NCBI RefSeq assembly: GCF_016887965.1
Contig: NZ_JAFDVD010000008.1
Location: 307,769 to 371,768, forward strand
Length of the DNA stretch: 64,000 nt
Reading direction: 5' to 3'
Source of the DNA: Phycicoccus sonneratiae
GTDB lineage: Bacteria; Actinomycetota; Actinomycetes; Actinomycetales; Dermatophilaceae
Made by a program: the position numbers and the translations under genes. The notes beneath the pieces are model-generated. The model ran no database searches. It saw only the letters and a list, made by a program, of their open reading frames with translations, and was not told the DNA's origin. Numbering within the stretch: position 1 is the stretch's first letter; every line of letters starts with the position of its first letter. Positions 43,209-51,967 of this stretch are shown piece by piece.

Positions 43209-44330
43209 TCAGGCGTGGACCGCCGCCGCGGCCTGCTCCCACCAGGGGTCCAGCCCGGGCGGGTCGGAGACGTCGACGCGGTCGCCGACGCGCGGCACGA
43301 CGACGGGCACCCCCTCGGTGGCCGCCGCGACGAGCAGCCGCTCGACCGGCTCGGCCCACGGGTGTGGCGCAAGGACGAACGTGCACCAGTGGATGGGCAG
43401 CAGCAGTCCACCACCGAGCTCGGCGGTGGCGCGCACCGCCTCCTCGGGGTCGAGGTGGATGTCGCGCCACGCCGGGTCGTAGGCCCCGACGGCCATGAGC
43501 GAGACGTCGAACGGCCCGTGCTCGGCTCCGAGGCCCGCGTAGCCGTCGAAGTAGCCGGTGTCGCCGCTGAAGAAGACCTTGCCGCCCTCGCCGGCGATGA
43601 CCCACGAGGCCCAGAGCGTGCCGTCGCGGCGCAGCCCGCGCCCGGAGAAGTGCTGGGACTCCACGGCCGTGACCCGCACCCCGCCGACCTCGGTGCCCTC
43701 GCCCCAGTCGCACTCGACGACCCGCGCCCCCGGGACGCCCCAGACGTCGAGGTGCGCCCCGACCCCGAGCGGGACGAGGAAGACCGCGTCGGTCGTGGCC
43801 GCCAGCGACCGGATGGTCTCCATGTCGAGGTGGTCGTAGTGGTCGTGCGAGATGACGACGGCATCGACCCGGCCGATCCGGTCGAGCGGCACGGGCGTGG
43901 CGTGCAGCCGCCGCGGACCGACGTGCTGGCTCGGAGAGCAGCGCTCGCTCCAGACCGGGTCGAGGAGGAGGCGCACGCCGTCGAGCTCGACGAGCGCGCT
44001 CGCGTGGCCGAACCACGTGACGTGCAGCCCGCCGGCCGCCGGCTCGCGGTGCGCGCTGACGACGGGGATCGGGCCCGGCGGGCGACGGGTCTCGGCGTTG
44101 GCGCGGTAGCGGTCGAAGACGTCGCGCTGGCTCGTGGGCATCGAGGCCGTGCCGCGGCGGCGGTTGTGGAAGGCCCCGGCACGGTAGTTCGGCGACCGGC
44201 GCATCCGCTCGAGGCGGACGCCGTCGGGTCGGGCACCCATCGCCGCGCCCACGCCACGCCCGGCGGCGGCGAGCGCACCGAGGGCGCTCGCGGCCCCCGC
44301 GGCGACGGCCAGTCTGTTGAGTCGGCTCAC
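43209..44330 (-). CDS. metallo-beta-lactamase-fold hydrolase (NAPE-PLD/UlaG-like)
   Basis: A 373-residue protein. An N-terminal hydrophobic stretch (VAAGAASALGALAAAG) suggests membrane attachment or export. The MBL core has HVTWFGHASALVELDG, the metal motif SHDHYDHLD, WVIAGEGGKVFFSGDTGYFDG and LLLPIHWCTF. The middle resembles the NAPE-phospholipase D/RomA branch. Its substrate may be a phospholipid or lactone; not defined. The GTG at 44330 opens the gene. The cimA leader starts 57 nt downstream. Confidence 0.88.
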   Translation of the reverse strand: MSRLNRLAVAAGAASALGALAAAGRGVGAAMGARPDGVRLERMRRSPNYRAGAFHNRRRGTASMPTSQRDVFDRYRANAETRRPPGPIPVVSAHREPAAGGLHVTWFGHASALVELDGVRLLLDPVWSERCSPSQHVGPRRLHATPVPLDRIGRVDAVVISHDHYDHLDMETIRSLAATTDAVFLVPLGVGAHLDVWGVPGARVVECDWGEGTEVGGVRVTAVESQHFSGRGLRRDGTLWASWVIAGEGGKVFFSGDTGYFDGYAGLGAEHGPFDVSLMAVGAYDPAWRDIHLDPEEAVRATAELGGGLLLPIHWCTFVLAPHPWAEPVERLLVAAATEGVPVVVPRVGDRVDVSDPPGLDPWWEQAAAAVHA

Positions 44331-44351
44331 CGGCCCATTGTCACCCGCGGA

Positions 44352-45494
44352 TCACGAGATCGTCGTCGCGTCCAGCCGGTCGAGACAGAACCGGGCGATG
44401 GCGGCACGGTCCTCGGCGACCGCCTCGAGCTCCGGCGACGGCGGCGACCCGAGGTGCTCCCACGGCACGCTCGAGAGCCCGGTGAGCAGCAGGTGGTGCA
44501 GCGCGTGCCCGCGGGCCACCACCTCCAGCGGCACGTCGCGACCCTCGTCGCGCAGCCCGGCCACGTAGGCGTCGAGCAGCGCGGCGTCGCGGGCCGCCAG
44601 GTCGCCGGCGCGGCACCGGCCGATCTGCACGTCACCGACGAGGAGCTGCCCGAGGTCGGCGCCGGCCGGCATCGGCATCCAGTAGCCGTAGTCGATGAGG
44701 ACGAACCCGTCGACGCCCTCGACGGCCAGCAGGTTGTTGGGGCAGGCGTCACCGTGGGCCGGCAGGTGCGGGAGGTCCAGCGCCTCCTCGACGAGCTCGA
44801 CGGCGCGCTCGCCGGCCGCGCACAGCCGCGACCGCAGGTCGGCGTCGAAGGCCCCGGCCACGAGCGGGTGGGCCCAGAGGCCGTCGTCGGCCAGCATCGG
44901 GAGGACCTGGTTGCCGAGCCGCCCTCCGAGGTAGTCGCGCAGGGTCCAGTCGAGGCCGCCGACGCCGGCCAGGGGCGCCACGGCGGCGCTCCCCGCCAGC
45001 CGGCCGAGCAGCCGGGCGGCGCACGCGTGGCGCTCGTCGTCCCACGGCACGTCGAGCACGCTCAGCTCCTCGAGCCAGATCGCGCAGGACAGCTCGTCGA
45101 GGTCGCGGACGGCCACCGCGGTGGGCATCGTCAGGCCGTCGGGCAGTCGGGCGCCGAGGTCGGAGCGGTACGCCAGCGGTTCGGTGCGCCACGGCACGGA
45201 TGCGGCGGCCATCTCCCGGAGGTGCTCCGGGACCTGGGCGAAGAGCGGCGAGCGCTCCCACGCCTGGACGACCTTGACGAACAGCGCGAACTCCCGCTCG
45301 CCCGCGGGCGACCGCAGACGTCCGCGGACGCGGTGGCGCGCGGCGGTCGTGATGCTCACGAGCTCGTAGGGGAACTCGGACACCTCGACGTCGAGGACCT
45401 CCACCGGTCCGGCGAGGTGGTGGTGCGCCGCGAGCATCGTGGCGAGCTCGTCGGCGTCGACCGCGGCCGCGCCGAGGGCGGTGAGACCGGCCAT
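44352..45494 (-). CDS. aminoglycoside-phosphotransferase-fold protein
   Basis: A 380-residue kinase-like protein. The catalytic loop HGDACPNNLLAVEG and the metal motif IDYGYWMPM are those of the APH/choline kinase fold; the N-lobe FALFVKVVQAW supplies the ATP lysine. The substrate is unknown and drug resistance is not implied. A ribosome-binding site AGGAGGGG precedes the ATG. It is divergent from a MarR regulator across a strong inverted repeat, so probably controlled by it. Its 3' end lies 21 nt from the MBL gene on the same strand. Confidence 0.8.
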   Translation of the reverse strand: MAGLTALGAAAVDADELATMLAAHHHLAGPVEVLDVEVSEFPYELVSITTAARHRVRGRLRSPAGEREFALFVKVVQAWERSPLFAQVPEHLREMAAASVPWRTEPLAYRSDLGARLPDGLTMPTAVAVRDLDELSCAIWLEELSVLDVPWDDERHACAARLLGRLAGSAAVAPLAGVGGLDWTLRDYLGGRLGNQVLPMLADDGLWAHPLVAGAFDADLRSRLCAAGERAVELVEEALDLPHLPAHGDACPNNLLAVEGVDGFVLIDYGYWMPMPAGADLGQLLVGDVQIGRCRAGDLAARDAALLDAYVAGLRDEGRDVPLEVVARGHALHHLLLTGLSSVPWEHLGSPPSPELEAVAEDRAAIARFCLDRLDATTIS

Positions 45495-45509
45495 GACCCC
45501 TCCTGTGGG

Positions 45510-45544
45510 AAAGTCGCTTTACCACAGGATGGTAAAGTTGCTTT
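45510..45544. promoter_or_regulatory. MarR operator
   Basis: AAAGTCGCTTTACCA (45510-45524) and TGGTAAAGTTGCTTT (45530-45544) form an inverted repeat with 12 of 15 pairs around a 5-nt centre. It abuts the marR ATG. TAAAGT (45533-45538), six bases before that ATG, is a plausible leaderless -10 box, so regulator binding would block its own transcription. Confidence 0.7.
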
Positions 45545-45961
45545 ATGACCGAGGTCAAGGAGGTTCTCCCCGAGCTGATGGCCGGCCTGTTCGCCCGCAT
45601 CCGGGCCGAGCTCGCCGACCTGCCGATGGACGGACTGCGCTTCTCGCACGTCCGGGTGCTCGGGGGCGTCCCGGAGGAGGGCGCGAGCGTCACGGCCATC
45701 GCCGAGCAGATCGGCATGACGAAGCAGGGGTGCGGGCAGTTCGTCGCGCAGCTCACCGCCTCGGGGCACCTCGTCGCCGTCGCCGACCCCACCGACCGCC
45801 GGGTCCGCCTCGTCCGCCGGACCCCCGAGGGCGACGCCTTCGTCGCCCGGGTCGTCGCGGCCACGGCGGTGGTCGAGGAGCGCTTCGCCGAGGAGGTCGG
45901 GCCGCGCCGCTACGCCTCGTTCCGCCGGGTGCTCGACGAGCTCGTGGCGGACCCCCGCTGA
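45545..45961 (+). CDS. MarR-family transcriptional regulator
   Basis: A 138-residue MarR protein: dimerisation helices at both ends, winged helix with ASVTAIAEQIGMTKQGCGQFVAQL and the wing VAVADPTDRRVRLVRRTPEG. It probably represses itself and the divergent kinase-like gene through the dyad at 45510-45544. The ATG at 45545 directly follows that dyad. Confidence 0.9.
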   Translation: MTEVKEVLPELMAGLFARIRAELADLPMDGLRFSHVRVLGGVPEEGASVTAIAEQIGMTKQGCGQFVAQLTASGHLVAVADPTDRRVRLVRRTPEGDAFVARVVAATAVVEERFAEEVGPRRYASFRRVLDELVADPR

Positions 45962-45981
45962 CCGCACGTACGGTGGAGGCG

Positions 45982-46818
45982 ATGCCCGGCCGCGCCCACG
46001 ACCCCGTCCCCGGAGACCTCACCCTCCGGCCGCTCGACTACCCGCTCGCCCCCGTCCCGGGGCCCCGGCTGCTCGTCGACGGGCAGGCTCACACGCTGCG
46101 CCCGCACCGGCGCACGGCCCTGGCCCGGCTGCTCGCCGAGCACGGGGCGGCTCCGCTGTCGGAGCGGACCCCGGTCCTCGCCGTCGGGTCCAACGCGGCC
46201 GCCGAGGTGCTCGCGCACAAGCTCGGGCGGCACGGGGCACCCGGCGTCGTCCCCCTGCTCACCGGCGTCGTGGGCCACCTCGGCGTCGCGCACACCGCGT
46301 ACGTCTCGCGGGGCGGCTACCTCCCCGCGACCCCGGTGCACCGCACCGGTCGGCGGACGGCGGTCGTCCTTCAGCTGCTCGACGACGCCCAGCTGGCGGC
46401 GGTCGACGCCACCGAGCCCGGCTACGAGCGGGTCGAGCTCGAGGCGCGTCACTACCCGCTCCTCGTGGCCGGCGGCTTCCGGCCCCGGCGCTTCCACGTC
46501 TACGCGGCGCGCGACGGGGTCCTCCACCTGCCGGGCACCGGACGCGGGCTCCACAGCCAGGTCGAGGTGCTCGCCCGGCTCCGCCGGCTGGGCGTCCCGC
46601 ACACCGACCACGAGGACCCGGCGGGCGTCGCCGAGGCGCTGACCTCGCCCGAGGCCCGCGCCGCGGTGCGCAGGCACCTCGCGGAGGCCGGCCACGCCCG
46701 ACCCCTCGGGCTGCGGGCCCGGCCGGCGGGACCCCTGCGCTGGCCCGAGGCGGTCAGCGCGCCGCGGGCGGCCCGCCGCGCTCGTCGGCCCCGTCGGCGA
46801 CGGACCGGGCCTCGCTGA
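45982..46818 (+). CDS. gamma-glutamylcyclotransferase-like hypothetical protein
   Basis: A 278-residue protein not named confidently. The block TPVLAVGSNAAAEVLAHK (residues 64-80) resembles the YGSN phosphate/substrate loop of gamma-glutamylcyclotransferases, and SRGGYLPATPV plus DATEPGYERVEL fit the later strand and acidic residue of that fold. The C-terminus is arginine-rich. It overlaps the convergent PuuD-like gene by 65 bp. If real, the similarity is interesting next to a gamma-glutamyl pathway, but co-regulation is excluded by the opposite orientation. Confidence 0.6.
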   Translation: MPGRAHDPVPGDLTLRPLDYPLAPVPGPRLLVDGQAHTLRPHRRTALARLLAEHGAAPLSERTPVLAVGSNAAAEVLAHKLGRHGAPGVVPLLTGVVGHLGVAHTAYVSRGGYLPATPVHRTGRRTAVVLQLLDDAQLAAVDATEPGYERVELEARHYPLLVAGGFRPRRFHVYAARDGVLHLPGTGRGLHSQVEVLARLRRLGVPHTDHEDPAGVAEALTSPEARAAVRRHLAEAGHARPLGLRARPAGPLRWPEAVSAPRAARRARRPRRRRTGPR

Positions 46819-47527
46819 CGAGCGCCGCGAAGAGCGCGGGGCTCTCGCCCTCCTCGGCGTGCCACTGGACGGCCAGCCGGAACCGGGAGCGCGGGTCCTC
46901 CATCGCCTCGAGCGTGCCGTCCTCGTGCCAGGCGCTCGGCGCCCACCCGGTGCCGTCGAGCGAGTCCGGGACGACGGCCTGGTGGTGGTAGGTCGGCACG
47001 TCGAGCGGCTCGTCGCCGAGGAGGCCGGCGAGGCGGGATCCGTCCACCGGGTCGACGTGGTGCGACGAGTAGACGCCCGGGCGGGGCGAGTGCGCCTCGT
47101 GACCGACCCGGTCCGGCACGTGCTGCTCGATGCGCCCGCCGGCGGCGACGGCCATCACCTGCATCCCCCGGCAGATGCCGAGCACCGGCAGGTCGACCTC
47201 CTCCGCCGCACGCACCAGCGCCGTCTCCCAGGCGTCGCGGTCGGGCCTCGGGTCCTGCGAGGTCGGGTGCGGCGCAGCGCCGTACAGGTGCGCGGAGACG
47301 TCCGCCCCACCGGCGACGACCAGCCCGTCGAGGCGCTCGACCACCTCGCGCGCCATCGCCTCGTCGACGTCTGGCCGCGGCGGGAGCACGACCGCGAGCC
47401 CACCGGCCGCCTCGACCTGGGCGACGTACCGGTACGGCAGCACGGCGCTGCGCTGGCCGACCCACGGGGGGCGGTCGACGTCCTCGACGTAGCAGGTGAT
47501 GCCGATGACCGGCCGGCGCTGCGCCAC
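46754..47527 (-). CDS. gamma-glutamyl-amide hydrolase (PuuD-like, class I glutamine amidotransferase)
   Basis: A 257-residue peptidase-C26 family hydrolase. VIGITCYVEDVDRPPW opens the fold; the nucleophile Cys119 is in VLGICRGMQVMA; the histidine/glutamate pair is in LAVQWHAEEGES. In the Puu route PuuD frees GABA from gamma-glutamyl-GABA. Here it would release the oxidised amine product and recover glutamate. The GTG at 47527 lies 8 nt after the SDR stop, the last gene of the gntR-glnA-aldh-sdr-puuD run. Confidence 0.88.
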   Translation of the reverse strand: MAQRRPVIGITCYVEDVDRPPWVGQRSAVLPYRYVAQVEAAGGLAVVLPPRPDVDEAMAREVVERLDGLVVAGGADVSAHLYGAAPHPTSQDPRPDRDAWETALVRAAEEVDLPVLGICRGMQVMAVAAGGRIEQHVPDRVGHEAHSPRPGVYSSHHVDPVDGSRLAGLLGDEPLDVPTYHHQAVVPDSLDGTGWAPSAWHEDGTLEAMEDPRSRFRLAVQWHAEEGESPALFAALVSEARSVADGADERGGPPAAR

Positions 47528-47535
47528 CTCCGACC

Positions 47536-48303
47536 TCAGAGCGGCGTGACGTAGGCGCCGGAGATGCCGCCGTCGACGAGGAAGGTCGAGGCGGTCATGA
47601 AGCTCGACTCGTCGGAGGCGAGGAAGAGCACCGCGTTGGCCATCTCCTCGGGCTCGCCGAAGCGGCCCATCGGGACGTGGACGAGCCGGCGCGCCGCCCG
47701 CTCGGCGTCCTTGGCGAAGAGCTCCTTGAGCAGCGGGGTGTTGACCGGCCCGGGACACAGGGCGTTGACCCGGATGCCCTCGCGGGCGAACTGCACCCCG
47801 AGCTCGCGGGTCATCGACAGCACGCCGCCCTTGCTCGCCGAGTACGAGATCTGCGAGGTCGCCGCGCCCATGACGGCGACGAACGACGCGGTGTTGATGA
47901 TCGAGCCGCGCTTGTTCTCGAGCATGTAGGGCAGGGCCGCCTTGCAGCAGAGGTAGACCGACGTGAGGTTGACCTCCTGCACCCGGCGCCACGCGTCGAG
48001 GTCGGTGTCGAGGATGGAGTCGTCGTCGGGCGGGCTGATGCCGGCGTTGTTGAAGGCGATGTCGAGCTTGCCGTACTTCTCGACCGCGGTCGCGAAGAGG
48101 CGGTCGACGTCGTCCTTGCTCGCGACGTCGGTGTGCACGTAGGCGCCGCCGATCTCCGCGGCGAGGGCCTCGCCGGCCTCGTCCGCGAGGTCGCCGACGA
48201 CGACCGTCGCGCCCTCCTCGGCGAAGCGTCGCACCGTCGCGAGGCCGATGCCGGAGCACCCGCCGGTGACCACGGCGACCTTGCCCTCGAGCCTGCCTGC
48301 CAT
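47536..48303 (-). CDS. short-chain dehydrogenase/reductase
   Basis: A 255-residue classical SDR: TGGCSGIG (13-20) cofactor loop, NNAG (85-88), catalytic Ser140, Tyr154 and Lys158 in YSASKGG, and PGPVNTPLLKEL. It oxidises a secondary or primary alcohol with NAD(P). In this operon an alcohol dehydrogenase step before the aldehyde dehydrogenase suits an amino alcohol such as ethanolamine, after glutamylation. A strong AGGAGA site precedes the ATG. Confidence 0.9.
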   Translation of the reverse strand: MAGRLEGKVAVVTGGCSGIGLATVRRFAEEGATVVVGDLADEAGEALAAEIGGAYVHTDVASKDDVDRLFATAVEKYGKLDIAFNNAGISPPDDDSILDTDLDAWRRVQEVNLTSVYLCCKAALPYMLENKRGSIINTASFVAVMGAATSQISYSASKGGVLSMTRELGVQFAREGIRVNALCPGPVNTPLLKELFAKDAERAARRLVHVPMGRFGEPEEMANAVLFLASDESSFMTASTFLVDGGISGAYVTPL

Positions 48304-48349
48304 GTCCGTCTCCTGGTTCTGTCGTGGGGTCGTGGTGAGTGGGGTGGGG

Positions 48350-49735
48350 TCAGTCCTCGGTCGAGATGAAGACGTTCTTCACCTCGGTGAAGGCGTCGAG
48401 CGCGTCGGGGCCGAGCTCGCGCCCGATCCCGCTGCTCTTGAAGCCGCCGAACGGGGTCGAGTAGCGCACCGAGGAGTGGCTGTTGACCGAGAGGTTCCCG
48501 GCCTCGACGCCGCGCGCGACGCGCAGCGCGCGCCCGACGTCGCGGGTCCAGATCGAGCCGGAGAGCCCGTACTCGGTGTCGTTGGCCTTGGCGACCGCGT
48601 CGGCCTCGTCCTCGAAGGGCAGGACGGCGACGACCGGCCCGAAGACCTCCTCGCGCCAGACCCGGTCGGTGGTGTCACGCGGGAGCACGACGGTCGGCGG
48701 GTACCACCAGCCGCGCCCCTCGGGGGCCGAGCCGCGGAAGGCGACGTCGACCGCCTCGTGGCCGTCGGTGCCGTCGACGTAGCCGCGGACCACCTCGCGC
48801 TGGCGCTCGCTGACGAGCGGGCCCATCTCGGTGGTCTCGGCGCCCGGGTCACCGACGACGACGTCCTTGACGGCCCCCTCGAACCGCTCCATGAAGGCGT
48901 CGTAGACGCTGCGCTGCACGAGGATCCGCGTCCGGGCGCAGCAGTCCTGGCCGGCGTTGTCGAGGAAGCTCATCGGGGCCGCGGCGGCCGCCTTGTCGAG
49001 GTCGGCGTCGGCGAAGACGATGTTCGCCGACTTGCCGCCGAGCTCGAGGGTGACCCGCTTGAGGTGCTCGGCGGCGCCGCGCATGATGCCCTGCCCCACC
49101 GGCGTCGAGCCGGTGAAGGCGACCTTGCGGACGTCGGGGTGGGTGACGAACCGCTCGCCGACGACCCGCCCGGGGCCGGGCAGGATCGACAGCACGCCCT
49201 CGGGGATGCCGGCCTCGAGGGCCAGCTCACCGATCCGCATCGCGGTCAGCGGTGTCAGCTCGGCCGGCTTGAGCACGACCGTGTTCCCCGCGGCGAGGGC
49301 GGGCGCCATCGCCCAGCCCATGATCGGCATCGGGAAGTTCCACGGCACGATGACGCCGACGACGCCGAGCGGCTCCTTGAAGGTGACGTCGAGACCGCCG
49401 GCGACGGGGATCTGCCGGCCGAAGAGCCGCTCCGGCGCCGCGGAGTAGTAGCACAGGACGTTGACGACGTTCCCCGCCTCCCACCGCGCGTTGCCGATGG
49501 TGTGGCCGGCGTTCCGGACCTCGAGGCGGGCCAGCTCCTCGGCGTGCTCCTCGACGACGTCGGCGAAGCGGCGCAGGAGCATCCCGCGGTCGGCGGGGCT
49601 CACGGCCCGCCAGGCGGGGCCGACCTGCACGGCCCGCGCGACGGCGGCGTCGGTCTCCTCCAGCCCGGCGAGGTCGATCGTCGTGACGACCTCCTCGGTC
49701 GCCGGGTCGATGACGTCGTGCGTGGTGGTGCTCAT
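48350..49735 (-). CDS. aldehyde dehydrogenase (PuuC-like)
   Basis: A 461-residue NAD(P)-dependent aldehyde dehydrogenase. [19 protein letters not shown], the cofactor loop FTGSTPVGQ, catalytic Glu in LELGGKSAN (about residue 231), nucleophile Cys in [10 protein letters not shown] (about 265) and [10 protein letters not shown] are all present. It would oxidise a glutamylated aldehyde to the acid. The ATG is 10 nt after the glutamine-synthetase-like gene, so co-translated. Confidence 0.9.
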   Translation of the reverse strand: MSTTTHDVIDPATEEVVTTIDLAGLEETDAAVARAVQVGPAWRAVSPADRGMLLRRFADVVEEHAEELARLEVRNAGHTIGNARWEAGNVVNVLCYYSAAPERLFGRQIPVAGGLDVTFKEPLGVVGVIVPWNFPMPIMGWAMAPALAAGNTVVLKPAELTPLTAMRIGELALEAGIPEGVLSILPGPGRVVGERFVTHPDVRKVAFTGSTPVGQGIMRGAAEHLKRVTLELGGKSANIVFADADLDKAAAAAPMSFLDNAGQDCCARTRILVQRSVYDAFMERFEGAVKDVVVGDPGAETTEMGPLVSERQREVVRGYVDGTDGHEAVDVAFRGSAPEGRGWWYPPTVVLPRDTTDRVWREEVFGPVVAVLPFEDEADAVAKANDTEYGLSGSIWTRDVGRALRVARGVEAGNLSVNSHSSVRYSTPFGGFKSSGIGRELGPDALDAFTEVKNVFISTED

Positions 49736-49745
49736 CGGTGGGTGC

Positions 49746-51131
49746 TCACAGCCTCTCGAATCCTCGGACCCGCTCCCAGTCGGTGACCGCCGCGGTGAAC
49801 GCGGTGATCTCGACGTCGGCGGCGTTGACGTAGTGGTCGACGACCTCGTCGCCGAACGCGGCCCGCGCGACCTCGCTGGCGGCGAGCAGGTCGCGCGCCT
49901 CCCGGAGGGTCGTCGGGACGTGCTCGTAGTCGCCCTGGTAGGCGTTCCCCTCGCAGACCGGCGGCAGCTCGAGGCCCTCGCGGATGCCGTGCAGGCCGCC
50001 GGCCAGCATCGCGGCGATCGCGAGGTACGGGTTGACGTCACCGCCCGGGACGCGGTTCTCGACCCGCAGGCCGGCTCCGTGACCGACGACCCGCAGCGCG
50101 CACGTGCGGTTGTCGGTGCCCCACGCGACGGCGGTGGGAGCGAACGACCCCTTGGCGAAGCGCTTGTAGGAGTTGATGTTCGGTGCGTAGAAGTACGTCA
50201 GCTCGCGCATCGTCGCGAGCACGCCCGCGAGGAAGTGGTCGAAGAGCTCGGAGCGGCCGCCGTCGCGGTCGTCGTCGGCGAAGACCACCTCGCCGTCGGT
50301 GCCGCGCAGCGACAGGTGGATGTGGCACGAGTTGCCCTCGCGCGCGTCGAACTTGGCCATGAAGGTCAGTGCCTGTCCGTGCCGGGCGGCGATCTCCTTG
50401 GCACCGGTCTTGTAGACGGTGTGGTTGTCGCACGTGCGCAGGACCTCGTCGAAGAGGAAGCCGATCTCGTGCTGCCCGAGGTTGCACTCCCCCTTGGCCG
50501 ACTCGACCGTCATCCCGGCCCGGTACATCTCGTTGCGGATCTCGCGCAGCACCGGCTCGACCTTGCTGCCGCCGAGGATCGAGTAGTCGACGTTGTACCG
50601 GTTCGCCCCGGTGAGCCCGTGGTAGCGCCGGTCCCAGGCCTCCTCGTACGACTCCTCGAAGAGGATGAACTCGAGCTCGGTGCCGGCGAAGGCCCCCCAT
50701 CCGTCGTCGGCCGCGGACGCGACCTGCTTCTTGAGGATGCTGCGCGGCGACTGGACGACCTCGCCGGACCCGTCGAGCCAGGTGAGGTCGCTCTGGATGG
50801 TCACCGAGTTCGGGAAGCCCGGCGTGCGGCGCAACGTCGACAGGTCCATCTCGAAGAACATGTCGCCGTAGCCGCGCTCCCACGAGGAGATCGCGTAGCC
50901 GTCGACCGTGTTCATGTCGACGTCGACGGCGAGGAGGTAGTTGCAGCCCTCCGTGCCGGCGTCGAGGACGTGGTCCAGGAAGAAGGCGCCGTGGATCCGC
51001 TTGCCCTGCAACCGTCCCTGCATGTCCGTGAACGCCACGATGACCGTGTCGACGGTCCCGTCGGCGATGTCGGTGCGTAGCTGCTCGAGCGTGAGCTGCA
51101 GCGGTCCCCCGCGGTGGGTCGAGCTCGTCAT
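49746..51131 (-). CDS. glutamine-synthetase-family gamma-glutamyl amine ligase
   Basis: A 461-residue GS-fold enzyme, more like PuuA/GlnA4-type gamma-glutamyl-amine synthetases than like housekeeping GlnA. It keeps [49 protein letters not shown] and [21 protein letters not shown], but lacks the adenylylation-loop consensus of GlnA. It would ligate glutamate to an amine. Streptomyces coelicolor GlnA4 is known to form gamma-glutamylethanolamide. A GGAGGA site precedes the ATG at 51131; it follows gntR by 13 nt. Confidence 0.88.
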   Translation of the reverse strand: MTSSTHRGGPLQLTLEQLRTDIADGTVDTVIVAFTDMQGRLQGKRIHGAFFLDHVLDAGTEGCNYLLAVDVDMNTVDGYAISSWERGYGDMFFEMDLSTLRRTPGFPNSVTIQSDLTWLDGSGEVVQSPRSILKKQVASAADDGWGAFAGTELEFILFEESYEEAWDRRYHGLTGANRYNVDYSILGGSKVEPVLREIRNEMYRAGMTVESAKGECNLGQHEIGFLFDEVLRTCDNHTVYKTGAKEIAARHGQALTFMAKFDAREGNSCHIHLSLRGTDGEVVFADDDRDGGRSELFDHFLAGVLATMRELTYFYAPNINSYKRFAKGSFAPTAVAWGTDNRTCALRVVGHGAGLRVENRVPGGDVNPYLAIAAMLAGGLHGIREGLELPPVCEGNAYQGDYEHVPTTLREARDLLAASEVARAAFGDEVVDHYVNAADVEITAFTAAVTDWERVRGFERL

Positions 51132-51144
51132 CGTGCTCCTCCAG

Positions 51145-51870
51145 TCATCCGATGAGCCCGCGCAGGAGCGCGGACGTCGCGTCGCAGTGCTCTTCCATGG
51201 CGGTCCGTGCGTCCTCGGCCGCTCCCGACAGGATCGCACCGACGATGGCCTCGTGCTGGTCGTGCGAGTGCTGGATGTTCTTGCGCAGCACCGGGATCGC
51301 ATCGAGGAGCTCACCGAGCGCCGCCTGGGCCCGGGTGACCGCCTCGATGAGCATCGGCGAGCCGGAGACGGTCGCGATGGCCAGGTGCAGCCGGCTGTCG
51401 GCGAGCCGGTGCACGCCGGGGTCGGTGGCCGCGGAGGTCTCGCGCAGCGACGTCGCGAGCCACGAGCGCTGGTCGCCGGACAGCTCGCGGGTCGCGGCCA
51501 GCCAGGCCGCGCCCGGCTCGACGACCCGTCGGAAGTCGAGCGCGTCGAGGAGGGTCGCACCCCGCCGCACGCCGGTGCCCGCCGACCCCGGCGCGGGGGC
51601 CGCGTAGGTGACGACGGTGCCGCCGCCCCGCCCGCGACGCGTGGTGACCAGGCCCGCGTCGCGCAGGGCGGCGATCGCGTCGCGGAGGGTGTTGCGCGCG
51701 ACACCGAGCTGCTCGGCCAGCTCGCGCTCGGGCGGCAGCTGGTCGCCGTCGACGAGGACGCCGAGGCGGATCGCCGTGGCCAGCTGCTCGACGGTGGTCT
51801 CGAAGGGGTTCCCCGGCGTGTGGCGGAGGATGACCGAGGGCAGGTGGGTCGCGCCCGCAGGGTGCGTCAT
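51145..51870 (-). CDS. GntR-family (FadR/FCD) transcriptional regulator
   Basis: A 241-residue regulator. The N-terminal winged helix has LPPERELAEQLGVARNTLRDAIAAL; the C-terminal FCD domain keeps metal-binding histidines in DSRLHLAIATVSG, HDQHEAIV and EEHCDAT. The strong site GAGGAGG precedes the ATG. As the first gene of the operon it probably represses its own transcription through the dyad at 51930-51951 and the permease operon through a matching site at 57104-57125. Confidence 0.9.
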   Translation of the reverse strand: MTHPAGATHLPSVILRHTPGNPFETTVEQLATAIRLGVLVDGDQLPPERELAEQLGVARNTLRDAIAALRDAGLVTTRRGRGGGTVVTYAAPAPGSAGTGVRRGATLLDALDFRRVVEPGAAWLAATRELSGDQRSWLATSLRETSAATDPGVHRLADSRLHLAIATVSGSPMLIEAVTRAQAALGELLDAIPVLRKNIQHSHDQHEAIVGAILSGAAEDARTAMEEHCDATSALLRGLIG

Positions 51871-51929
51871 CGCCGTCCTCCTCGCGCGCCGGCCGTGCCC
51901 GACGGTGCCCAGCGAGGCCCGTCGCCGTG

Positions 51930-51951
51930 AATGGTCCGGTTCTGGACCAAA
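51930..51951. promoter_or_regulatory. GntR operator, site 1
   Basis: AATGGTCC-N6-GGACCAAA, 60 bp upstream of the gntR start. It shares half-sites and the 6-bp spacing with site 3 at 57104-57125. Confidence 0.65.
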
Positions 51952-51967
51952 GGTTCCGCCGAGTGTG

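Noticed and set aside
44352..45494. Aminoglycoside resistance gene
   Set aside because: Only the generic kinase fold is shared; motifs and context do not indicate drug modification.
49746..51131. Housekeeping glutamine synthetase GlnA
   Set aside because: The operon partners, the lack of the adenylylation-site consensus and the similarity to gamma-glutamyl-amine ligases argue against an ammonium-assimilating GlnA.
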